Shown here piece by piece: positions 47,891-58,458 of a stretch of DNA of 64,000 nt (the stretch's first letter is position 1; every line of letters starts with the position of its first letter). A program made the translations under genes and the position numbers. The stretch comes from Paragonimus westermani (Eukaryota > Platyhelminthes > Trematoda > Plagiorchiida > Troglotrematidae). The notes under the pieces were generated by a model. That model did not search any database and was not told the origin of the DNA. It saw nothing but the letters and a program-made list of their open reading frames with translations. The stretch spans positions 1 through 64,000 of the forward strand of contig QNGE01002357.1 of assembly GCA_008508345.1 (NCBI GenBank). The letters run 5' to 3'.

Positions 47891-50800
47891 TTGGTAAAAA
47901 TAGCCCCAAGTTGCCACTTGTTTGACCTACCTTTATTGGTTAACACTGTGAACGGAAAATATTTTGAGATCTCCTGACACGTAATTTTCATTTTTGCGCA
48001 AGACCCAAATTATCTGACCATTCCATTCGTTCATTTTTGATTCAAACCATCTTAATTGTGCTTATAAATCGTAACGGTATTTCAACAACAATACTGAAGA
48101 AACTTCGTCGCTGTGAGGGGGATTTGGGCGTGGTAAGCAAGAACTCTGCTTCCGGAAAAGCAGCTGCAATTCAACATAGGGCACTGTGATTTATAATCAT
48201 GCCGCGCTGAAAATCTGTGTACGAGATGACTTAACTAACAAAAACATCAAGGGAAATATGACTAAGGTAAGCGTGTTCTGAATGTCTATTTTTCACCTGA
48301 GACAGGTCTATGACGCTTTCACTAATTTTACAAATGAACCTTCGCGTGGAAAAATTTGGAAATATGGTTTTGAGCTCGTATTTTGCATGTATGTAACAAA
48401 CCTCATCTTAAGGACCGGAATACCTTCTCTTAGTAAATATTCAAGCCGACTTCCACATAGTCCTGTTTGAATGTTTCCTGAAAACCTGCACCCATTTTGA
48501 TACGCAATAATTCCCAAATTAAACTGCTATACAATTTGTGAGAGGTATTCCCAACGATAGATATTTTGCTGATGTGCTTGCAATACTTTCTAGAATGTTC
48601 GAAGTTAAATACAACCCACGGTCTATAGAAGTTTTTTAATCAGGCAACCCTCATAAAAACAGACAATAACGTTAAGTCCGGCGCTTATTCTTGCACCTTT
48701 TGCTTTACAACCGTTGGTTAGTAACCGACCTGAAGCTGACTATGGTGTCAGTCCAGTGCGACATGTTTAATTGTCTACGAGCGGTATTCAAACCGTACCA
48801 ATTCTTTCTCTGGATGATTATAACCGAACATTTCGGTGCATTTCATAGTTAATAAATCCCGTAGTGCTAATATGACAAACAGTTTCTAAGCCCTGATGTT
48901 TTTATTTGTTTGAAGAGGGTAATTTTGGTTTTACCCAGCTTTAAGTCCCTTTCGCGATCGTTAACACGTTTGCCTACTGGAAGAATAGATTGGAGTTGAA
49001 AGTCCGGTCGTAAGAGGGATTTACGGCTTTGACCACTTCTGAAGAGCGCAGCATTCAAGTTAGTTGGCCACTCCGGTGAAACCGGACAGAATGCCCCCCT
49101 TGAGTTCGAAATTTTCAAAAAACATGGATAGTTTTCAGTTTATATACACCAACTCATCTGTTAGTGAGTAGTTAGTCATTCATTATCGCTGATTTCCATT
49201 AGTGTGAAATATGCTTGCGTCATTGCTTACTTGCAAACCTCTACATTTTCCACGTAATTGTGTACAGAGAAAATATCTTGGCTGATATCAATTCAATTAC
49301 ATTGGTTCTGTCTATTACCTCTGACTCAACAGACTCTGTAGATCAGCACTGATGTGTTAAGCATTAACTGGGACTGTGCACAAACTCTGTGTGGCTGAAG
49401 CTTCTAGATTACCTTATAAAGGACTGAGGTGTGGTAGTACAAGTCGCATGTGTCTAATGATTGAAATTAACCGATACCACACGAGTGGTTTCGTAATGGT
49501 CACTACCCGGAACAGTTCCAGATGGTGATCTTAACATCACTTCTGATGTACGGACTTTATATTATTCGAGATAAACGGCATATCTGAGTTGCAAGTGATT
49601 CAGAAACTAAAAATTCCAGCATCAGTCGACCCAATGGTAGGATATGTGGTCGAAGTTCACTGGACATGTATGCATAATGAGTTGCAACAATCACGAAACC
49701 GGTCGCGTGCTTGGGGTGAATTTTGGCCATCAGACACAACAATGATACCACACCTGGTTAGTACACCATCTGAGTTATCGGTTGCTGTATCAAACTGATA
49801 ATTTCTCACTGTCGTTTGAACATACTGTAATTTTTATCGAGGAGAATGCTGTTTACAATAAGACTATTTAGAAGTCCACCACCAGGTTCCATTTCAGAAA
49901 TCACAAGGGATTTCCATCAGATATTTGCCCATTCAAGTGGAAGAAATCAAAAGTTTATCTAGAATTTCAAGGAGAAAATTCTCGTTTCTCTCTGTTTTTT
50001 TTCAGCGTCATTTTGAATGCACTGACAGCTGTATAACAAAGAACAAGGTTATAGTCTTCTGCCCGGTTTTTATGACAAACTGGAAGAGAATTGTTGCGGA
50101 CTTTATCCGATTCCTGACGGATTCTTTCACAGTTTGTGCACAATGCATACCGTCACTGTCTGACTTGCCAGACAGGTTGAAATACACCGGTTATTCACCC
50201 TACATCTTACTCAGACATCAAAAACACATAAAAACTGTTGACCTGAATATGATGAACCGTCTACTTATAGTCGCTTTCTGACACAACATTTTTGAAAGCA
50301 GTGCTTAAGTTTAGTTTGTTTTAAGCATCTCGCTATCAAATGCTGGCTAATGTCTAAGCATACAGGAAAAGACGATGGTGTTTAGTTACGATTCTGTTGT
50401 TCCCTGATAAAATTCCAAAAGAAAGAGAAACCGAACGTGGCATAGAGAGAAAAGACTTGAATTTTCTCTGATTTTCAACTCTGCTGCCGTTAAGCGGTTT
50501 GTCAATTTTGACAGTTTTGCTTACTGGTGAATGATGACTATATTACTGGTGGTTTTAAAGGGGTGTATTCCTTATTGCTTATCCTGAATTGCCACAAAAT
50601 CGACAAAAATGCAGCTTAATCCAATGTTTTCTTGAATGTTGTTAGTGGTTGTTGAGTACTACTTTGAGGGCTACAAAGACTTGTCATTCACCATCAAATG
50701 CTCGTGTTTGATTAATTTTATAAATCGTGCGCAAAACCCGCATCTAGCTGAGAAGTGTCTGGAGAAGAGAAGTGGATTTTTCTGAAAAGGTTATACAACC

Positions 50801-51039
50801 TGACGACAAATACAAATGGTGCGCACGTCAGTGCTAGTTCAAACAAACAGTCCGGATACGTTTTTGTCAGGTGAAGTCACGTAAATCACTTGCTCTGTAA
50901 ACTCTTAAAGGTAAATGACTAGCAGATACATATTCACATTTCCAGGATAGGATGGGAAACATCAGTTTTTTTATCCTCATCAATCACAGTGTGAATAAAC
51001 CAACAGAAATTTCAGTTTGAACAGAGTGATATCAGAACT
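47891..51039. other. No recognisable gene
   Basis: The frames at 48867-49118 (minus), 49589-49798 and 49925-50281 (118 codons) were inspected and show no known motif. The last has a pyrimidine-rich run (TTTCTCTCTGTTTTTTTTCAG, here 49984-50004) inside it that would make a good acceptor, but no matching donor was convincing. Confidence 0.45.
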
Positions 51040-51725
51040 GGTTTGATTAGAAAGTCGAAGGTCGTTCAGTTGCGTCGTCCTCAACACGGTAACCTCAGGG
51101 CCAAGGAAAAATGTTTCCTACCCGGCAATGCAAAAGGTTGTCGGCTCGGTGGTTAACACGTTAGTGTCGCAATCAAAATGGTCGGAGTGTAACTTCCGGC
51201 TCGGTCAAAGCTATGCAAAGATATGAGCTCTGATAAAAGCGAAACTGCAGTCTAGTATTTCCTTACCAAATGGACCGGCCGAAAAGTCTATCTGAATGCA
51301 ACGACAGTGATCGTATATGAGTGGTGTTCAGTTTGGAATAATCGAAATCCCAGAGATTCAATTCATACTGTATGCATCATTCAGTTATTTCGTTGAACTG
51401 CGCAACTTCAACCTAATTTAGAAGTTTTTGGCCACGGGCTTATTCGGTGGGGTTAACACGACAGTTACTTTGTCTCCTTTGGAGACGATGGGGAGTGATT
51501 TAATCACTATTCACACAAGGTTGCTGTTCAGCATTTAGGCGTGGTTGTGACCTTATCGGCCTGGCAATTAACACGTTAGTGTCATAAACACGAGCTCCAG
51601 AAAGCAAGTGTTGTTCCGGATGAAGAAGTGCACAGCCTGTGAGCTAATTTCGAAGTGGGCTAACCGGAAGGTTCAGTTGTGTGCAAGGATCGAGGGCGAA
51701 AGTAGGTGTCAAGTTCAAAACATTG
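51040..51725 (+). repeat. Cluster of SINE family 1 copies
   Basis: At least three pieces share the plus orientation. A tail fragment (about 51050-51085) has GTCGTTCAGTTGCG. A fuller copy spans 51141-51310, with head GGCTCGGTGGTTAACACG, the hammerhead segment at 51223-51257 and tail GGCCGAAAAGTCTATC. A copy at about 51555-51720 has GGCAATTAACACGTTAGTG, a shortened hammerhead region (GAGCTCCAGAAAGC) and tail CCGGAAGGTTCAGTTG. A further head-like GGTGGGGTTAACACGACAG lies at 51447-51470. The order suggests repeated insertion of one family into or beside itself. Confidence 0.6.
51223..51257 (+). ncRNA. Degenerate hammerhead ribozyme segment inside the SINE
   Basis: ATGA (51223-51226) is the surviving 3' part of CTGATGA. 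Helix II is GCTCT and AAAGC around GATA (51227-51240, 4 of 5 pairs). The second catalytic strand GAAAC is intact (51241-51245). A self-complementary ACTGCAGT forms the very short helix III, and the cleavage triplet GTC (51250-51252) is followed by TAGTA (helix I 3' strand). The 5' half of the core (CTG) is lost. It keeps exactly the parts that the 33.7 kb copy has lost. Confidence 0.6.
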
Positions 51726-54700
51726 ATTTTCGGTCACTGTATCACCCTTTCCTATTCGCAACACATGTTCGGGCATAAATTGCTACTGATGATTATGCGA
51801 CCAAGCTTTTCGTTATAACAACTCACGACTCTCTAGGAATGCAGCATTCAGTCTCTACCTGAGTAGGATCACAAATAATATGGCGGAAAAATTAGAACAA
51901 ATAATCGAATAATTGAACAGAACAGTGTTTGCACTTATTCTCGTCAGAGTAACATAATTGAGCTAGTTTGGAGCGATCCTACCAAATAACGGGTGTGTGT
52001 TAACTAGTTCAAATTTGCAGGAGATAGGGATTATATAAAAAAAGAAAGACCAAGGTAAGCAATACCATCAATGGCAGGTCTTCTGTACCTTGCAGGCATG
52101 TTAAACTGTGGATTCATAAAAAGTGTAATCGCCACTCAATTTCTTAGGTTACACTATACCCCAAAGCTGTTCGTAATTTGGTTGTATTCGCACCATACAG
52201 CTCTTGCATTAGTCCTGTTCATCTGAGTGATTTTTATGTGTAAGCATCAGTACATAATAATTTTATCATCTTACAGCCATTTTAGTAACAACAAAAAAGG
52301 TTTCAAGATTATTCCCGAGATAAAAGGGGTCAAATGTTTTCTGGTTGCCTTGAACGCCCACATTCATTACTGGATTAGTATTAATTGGGGGGGAATGTAA
52401 TAATTTAGTGTACGTAAAACGTACGGTAAATATTCCACGACCACTATCGCTGACAATTTTCTAGAGCTTTTCAAGCAGAATGTAAATCATTGAAGTGAAA
52501 TAAACGCATTTCCTAGGTGATATTCTGAGCGCAAATCTTATTAGAATTGATGAGTTGAAGTAAAGATGTATTTGAGACCACAGAAAGGTTAATGAATTGA
52601 TTGTTTTAGATTGAACAAGTTGGATATAATTAATTTATCCACTTTACCCATAAAAATCTAATACCGGCTGATTATTCTGTTTCTGTACAGATTGTTATGG
52701 AAAGATTGAACTATGTGTGGATAGAGTTTTTAGCGGAACTATGTATAAACTGTTTGACAATGCTTCATTTCCTGAAAAGTTATAACGGAAGCCTATCGGT
52801 ACTAACAGATTATTTCCGTAACCACAATGAAATTTTGGATGGCGAGACAGTGCGTAATAACCAGAATGCACAGTGTGTTCTATAACTATTTTTCCTTATT
52901 TGGTTAATTATGAGTATCCACAACACAGTCGAGAACATCTTGTCTGCTTTGATGTTCTGTACTTTTTCGTTGCTTGACAAAGAATCTTTGTGCAGAATTC
53001 ATTGCGATGCCATAAAGTGTTCGGTTTGTTATTTCAAAAAATATATTCGCCAGACGGAGGGAAATTTTATTACGATAATTTTAACTTATGTTTTCTGAGC
53101 CGTTCCTCGAATAATCATGATTTCATTTCAAGTTGTTTTGTTGGAGTTTGACTCACGATGAAAATTAAACACAAGCTGCCCTAGTCGATGGTGTCGTAGA
53201 TTGATTTGGTGACAAAGTATTTGAAATCGTCCATCCGTTTCAGAATACACATATAATTCATGAATTTCAATCTTGTTCATATTGAAATTTTTGAAGAAAT
53301 GGTGGTTACAAAATGCTACTTTTTTTGAAGTCAGCAGTAAGTTTCACAGAGTCTAATAACAGTTGTGCATTTAAAAATCATTGCTCGAAAAATCGAACGT
53401 GTGTGACGACTCAATAGGATATTCTGTAGAAGCAATTAATTAAATACAAATGACATGGGAATGTGTGTCGAAAAACTGTTGATGACTTTTCTAAGTTTAG
53501 AGAAAAGTTATTATTTTGAAAGGACAACACAGTAGTAAGGTAATGATTAACGTTTGTAATGTGCATATACATTAAACGGCTGCTAGTCAACGCAAGTTAG
53601 CAGGCCTCTGCCAGTACTGTTTTGAGGATCATTTTTTTGCCAAAGTCTGGATCAAAATTTCTGAGATCAAAAAAGCAATCGTCACCTTTTCCTCGTGTAC
53701 ATAAATTCATTCGTTTTAAAATGAAATAGTTATTAGCTACCGTGTTTATTATTTGCTGGTTGACAACAAGTAGTGTCTATTGCCTACTGTAAATGGATGA
53801 TTGCGTACAATAACCGCACAATGAATGTTTGAGGGTTGGTGGAATATTAGTGTGAACGTAGCGCAGATTTATGAAATATTTCTCCTGTTTAGTGAATTGG
53901 TCTCTTGACTAAAATTCTTAAAGTGACTGTATGTCAGGGTATAAATCGCAAATTAAGAGTAACATAAATTTGGGTCATATGCCAGGAATTTTGATAGAGA
54001 CTTTAAGATCCTCAACTTGCAAAACGAAATGATGGTGAGATTATAAAGTAGAATTTATCACTGAAATGGTTACTTTATGAAAGGACACAGTTTAGTGGCT
54101 TCTATGCACTGTCGTACGTGTGGAATGAAAATGTTTGAGAACAACCTTTCCTGGGTAAGAATACAAAAACGAAGTCAATAGATTTATTTCATAGACTAGT
54201 AAAACTGCCATTTTTACCTACCACACTGGACTGACAGGGAACACAGGGGTAAGTGAAAGAGTGCATCTGGCAAATAAATTCATACACAGGTTGATGCTCA
54301 GTGCATCCGAATATTGGTAAACAGGTTTGCCAACGAAGCTATGAAAAACTGCATTACGTACACCCATATTCTCTTTCCAGCGCGACATTTGACAAACGAC
54401 ATCAGGTGAACGTTCATTGTGTATACTAAATGTACCTGTTTTACATTATTGTCAGCAGTTCGTTTGCATCTATAGTGATATCTAAGAGAAACGATCAGTT
54501 CTTGTGCTTAAGAACGTGAGAGTGTAGATAAGATATGCGGAATGATCCGATCTGTCCACATAAGAGTGAACATGCTCCTAAGAAGACCATACCTTTTTCG
54601 AATCCTCTTCGTCCGATCAATCTACCAATTACTTTACATGTGTAAATGCTCTAATCTGGAGCTATACGATTCACTACTGTTTACCTGCAGTATGCCACTT

Positions 54701-55129
54701 TTTGCTGTGAAGTTCCGTCCACCGGTTGCCGAATAGTCTGGAATAACAGACACAATTTGTTAGCTTCATTCGTATACTTAGTTCATGGGTTCACTCATAT
54801 CGACGTTGTCAATACCAACTTCAATGGGTTGCAGATTGTCTCATTAAGTGTTAGGAATAGGTTCTGATGGTGAGCTGTCAGGAAAGCAGTTAATGTCATA
54901 TGGAAAATTCTGTGTTTACGGTTTCGCATTGCTTTCTTATATATTAGAACCTTGAAAATACTCACTGTTAAAGTTCACTCACAATATATCTGTACTCATG
55001 TATACTCCGAAATGAACCGTTCGCTAATCACCATCGGCCTCAAAATGAAATGTGCATACATTGCAGAAAAGCGTGTATTGCCATCGTGAGCTACCACGTT
55101 TTCATTGCTGTTGTTCAGGAAGTGAGATT
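51726..55129. other. No recognisable gene
   Basis: Only frames of about 62-64 codons exist (52697-52885, 52910-53098, 54542-54736), none with a motif. AT-rich sequence dominates from 52.0 to 53.6 kb. No repeat structure was noted. Confidence 0.45.
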
Positions 55130-55335
55130 TTTACAAGCAACTGGCTCGTTAACAGCCAGTTTTCTCAATCGCTAAACACGTCTTGACCACCGGTCACGCT
55201 ATCGATCAATCTCGTGCATTCAAAATCCTGTTGCGCCATTCTAACCCGAGATTCTTACGGTCTGCCGAAGCAGTTGCAATTAATCGACTCAAACCAGCTC
55301 TCTGTGTTCAGAAACAACTGTTCGTGAACTTGACC
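55130..55335 (+). pseudogene. Penelope-like element GIY-YIG endonuclease C-terminus
   Basis: The plus strand reads FSIAKHVLTTGHAIDQSRAF, then KILLRHSNPRFLRSAEAVAI, then NRLKPALCVQKQLFVNLTLPW. This is the characteristic end of the Penelope GIY-YIG endonuclease (IAKHL..TGH; AEALAI.RLKP; CVQK..VNL.LPW), the part that nicks the target during retrotransposition. A stop (TAA near 55150) or frameshift separates it from anything upstream, and no RT is found in the preceding kilobases, so this is a severely 5'-truncated or fragmented copy. It resembles the end of the copy at 63.0-63.35 kb. Confidence 0.85.
55139..55161. repeat. Inverted repeat, 8-bp stem
   Basis: AACTGGCT (55139-55146) and AGCCAGTT (55154-55161) pair perfectly over a 7-nt loop containing GTTAAC. 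It sits at the 5' edge of the Penelope endonuclease fragment. Confidence 0.7.
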
Positions 55336-55432
55336 CTTCCCTGGACTCAGTGTTCTATCCTAACTCGCTCACTGATTATCAATCCCTCAAATCGATTGTT
55401 TTAAAAAAGCCCACCCATGCTACTTTAAGTTC

Positions 55433-55469
55433 GGTACTGATGAGTCGATACGAACTGTTGGCATCTACC
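55433..55469 (+). ncRNA. Compact hammerhead-ribozyme-like motif 3' of the Penelope ORF end
   Basis: All parts of a type I hammerhead appear in order within 37 nt: GGTA (helix I, 55433-55436), CTGATGA (55437-55443), helix II GT and AC around CGAT (55444-55451, including the usual G-C closing pair), GAA (55452-55454), a two-base-pair helix III (TG and CA around TTGG), the cleavage triplet ATC (55463-55465), and TACC (55466-55469), which pairs with GGTA. The one core defect is C at 55455, where A should pair with the T of ATC. Hammerheads with very short helix III are known from Penelope-like elements, and this lies about 100 bp after the LPW end. The short stems mean chance cannot be excluded. 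Confidence 0.45.
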
Positions 55470-56349
55470 AGTTTTCATGTTCTGTCTGCCTTGTTCAAAG
55501 ATTTGTTCGTTCATTTTAATCAACGCATCTTGTACCTACAGTCTGATACATAGTATACGGACCAACGTCCTCCAACTAATTGTATTTTTGGTGCAAGTTG
55601 CTTTAGTTTATGAAAAGACAAACTCCTTCATTCAACAACAGAATGTGTTTAAACACTGTTAACGGTGTGAAAGTGGCCAGGTTTCAATACTCTTTCACAC
55701 AAGCACTTACAGAGTTTAGCAAACAAGTCTTTTATACTCTGGAAGACAGTGTCAGTGTCGCGATTTCCAAACACTACACGGTATTTCCACAACTTACATA
55801 GTAATTGATGTGCAACACGGAAAATTGCCACACACCTCTGAACAAGCCAATGAAAAGGTATAAATGTAGTTCTCAACAGACCTAGATCATAATTGGTGTT
55901 CACATGATTTAAAACCATTACTCCTTACTATTTGATACCTCGTTTCTTGATTACCCTTTACCGACTATCGTTTACTCTTTAACTTATTAATTCTTGCAGA
56001 AGCCTACACTCTTTTACAACCCGTCCTAGCTAAAGATCCTATAGTGATCGATGCAAATGAGTTTATATGGCTAACAGGGACGTACCTACTTTCAAGCACG
56101 ATAGGGAAGGCTGAATTAAAAAGGATTGCACATTAATATTCTGCCAGCTTCTGTTTCGGTTAACGATTATTTCACAACAGTTAACAATGATGACTGGTAG
56201 AAATGCTAGTTTCTCACTGAAACATTTCTTCAGAACTGGCCAAGACGGAAAAGCTACCAGCAAACAAGGTTACTCATTGCAATCACATATGATACAGTGG
56301 ACTAAGTGGATAACTGAGCCCACGTTTAAGATTCTTGAGCTCCAGACAT
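55470..56349. other. Penelope 3' flank, nothing further recognised
   Basis: Short overlapping frames continue after the Penelope fragment without motifs. An acceptor-like TTAATTCTTGCAG ends near 55999 and is followed by a 43-codon open reading (AYTLLQPVLAKDPIVIDANE onwards) that stops near 56137. I have no identification for it and no supporting partner exon. Confidence 0.35.
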
Positions 56350-56450
56350 GGTTTTGTTTCTCATTCGGTAGAGTGCTTGCCAAGTTTTGGCATCCTAGCT
56401 CGCTAGCTCGAATTCAGCCAGAGCCCTGAACCTTTGCAATTGCTTTTCAT
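56350..56450 (+). repeat. SINE family 2 copy with tRNA-like head
   Basis: GGTTTTGTTTCTCATTCGG then TAGAGTGCTTGCC forms an A-box region, followed by a B-box-like AGCTCGAATTCAGCC and AGAGCCCTGA. It matches the head at 61224-61302 (GGCTTTGTAGATCGG, TTGGTAGAGCGCTT, GAAGCCCTGA), and a later CTTTTCATC matches its tail. A short open frame (56187-56429) overlaps it but is not thought to be coding. Confidence 0.65.
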
Positions 56451-58397
56451 CTACATTACGGACTCGATTTTTCTTAAGTTAAAAATTCTAAGCAGTTCAC
56501 TACACATCAAAGCAAGTCGATAATTGAAGTATACTTGTTCATGTAAAGTTTCTCGAATGTCTCAGGGAGCGGAATATCATAACGAATTCTTCACGTGCCT
56601 TGACTGAAGAAATCACCGTGTTTGTTCTGTTTGCCGACCGATCGTTTGAGTGACTCGTTTCCACAGTTATATCTTCAAAATTAAATCCTCCTACGCAGTC
56701 CGTGTACTGTTTAACATGTAGCTAGAATGTTCAGGAATTGTACGAAGAGCGTATTGTTTTTTCAGTCGTTAAGCAGCCGGGGGTGCGTTTTCATTCTATT
56801 TTCAACTAGGGCTGTAGGGACACACATTTTGCAAGGAATTCCAACGAATGCCGTAAAGAATGCGTAAGGTCGTTAGAGAAATGTTGATTATTACAATAAT
56901 ATTTTGGTGATTATGATGTGGAGGTTTAAGTAATTAATTCTCCACACTGTATTTCACGGGTATCAGTTGGCACTTGGGAATGACCCAAAGTAACCTTGTC
57001 TGTTCAAACATATTCAGTAGTGGACATAAGATTTGAAACATGGGAGACAATTGTTCGTGAAACTTCACATCTGTTGTGACAGACACCTCAGAGGTCAGCA
57101 TCTGTTGTGTGCTTCACAAAAATACTGATAACTAAATGCGCAAACCGGTAACCAAAATTTCCTGTTCAAAACCGTGAATTATTATACGGTATGACATGGT
57201 TTTGATGAAGTACTTTGGAATGAAGATAGTTCGTGATCTCTAGACACACTGTGAAATATTCTTAAAAGTTAGGCTGTTAGAAGAACACATTGCGTTTGAT
57301 TTCATGTTGCGTACCTGCATATAGAATTACAACATAGAATCTGTTCCGTGAGTTATCAAAAACTCGCAACATGAACTCTGTTCTAGCAACATGTCACTCT
57401 CGTTACTGTTATCTAAAACGATAGATAGGTGGCATCTTAAAATCTGCTCTCCAGAAGCTAAGTATGACTAATCTGAGTGACATTTTTCAATAGATATTAT
57501 GCATTGATTAATTCGATGCTGTTACAGGCTCAGTCTCTTCAGCTAATATCAGTTGATTGTTCACGATCTTGTCATTAGACACAATAGCACAGACTACCTA
57601 TAGTTCCAGTTTTGTCCACCCCGAACCTGTTAGTTTCATTCATTTACTTCCACAGACCCACAATGACTAGACCGTTTGGCTAGAATGATGCCATTTAGTT
57701 GACACTTGGGGAGATTTTACAGCCAAACTTCAACATATTGCAATTACCAGATTGGTTGAAGTAAAGCCTTGTGAACGTCCTGTTAACGGTATACTGCAAG
57801 CTAGGCAAAGTGTGAAAAGATATGAAAAAAGAATATGCCCATGTGAATGTTTGTGTAACCTTCCAGTGTGTACAGAATAACAAACTCTCATGAATAACCT
57901 GTTCAAAATATGGCGGACATTAGGTAAATTTCGGACGTTCAAATCCCACTGAGAACCACAAAACAGAAGTTTGATTTCGAGTACAGCCATTTGGCAACTG
58001 GCGTAGAAAGCGTGCAACAAAAGCTCGAGTCTTATCGTCAAGTTGTTGCATGTTTATGTACGCCAGGGCGCACGGTGTTAACATCTCGTTGTGACCGGGT
58101 GAATAGCTGATTGGAATGCATTTGCAACAGATTTTCTGAAGCGATCGACGGAACAGTCATGGACAGCACGGAAAAGTGTTCTTAAAGAGTGGTTCAATTA
58201 GAACTGCAACTGCGGAAGAGGTGTTTATCACACAGTGATCAACGAATTTTAGCAAGGTCCGCTTGAGAGGCATTCTCCGTTACAATTTGCTCGATTCGGT
58301 ATGGTGTAATGGGTTGATATGTGACTAGGTCCAAGTGCGATATTCTGAAGCTCTCAAAGTGACTTTTTGTCGTAGCAAGTGGTGTACCTGCTGGATT
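56451..58397. other. No recognisable gene
   Basis: The minus-strand frame at 57730-58041 (103 codons) and smaller ones lack motifs. A lone B-box-like GACGTTCAAATCCCACT at about 57934 has no tRNA-like head. Nothing else was supportable. Confidence 0.45.
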
Positions 58398-58458
58398 TGA
58401 GCACCCTATGCTTGCCACTGGTCCGAGTCCAGTAGAAGCTGAGAGTTTTCATCAAGTG
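58398..58458 (+). repeat. SINE family 2 remnant
   Basis: GAGCACCCTATGCTTGCC precedes a B-box-like GGTCCGAGTCC (58420-58430), then AGTAGAAGCTGAGAGTTTTC and ATCAAGTG. This follows the family pattern (GAGCGCTTGCC, GGTTCGAATCC, CAGAGCCCTGACTTTTCAT, AGTTG). Confidence 0.45.

Noticed and set aside
57925..57950. B-box-like GACGTTCAAATCCCACT
   Set aside because: No A box, tRNA-like stem or SINE tail on either side.
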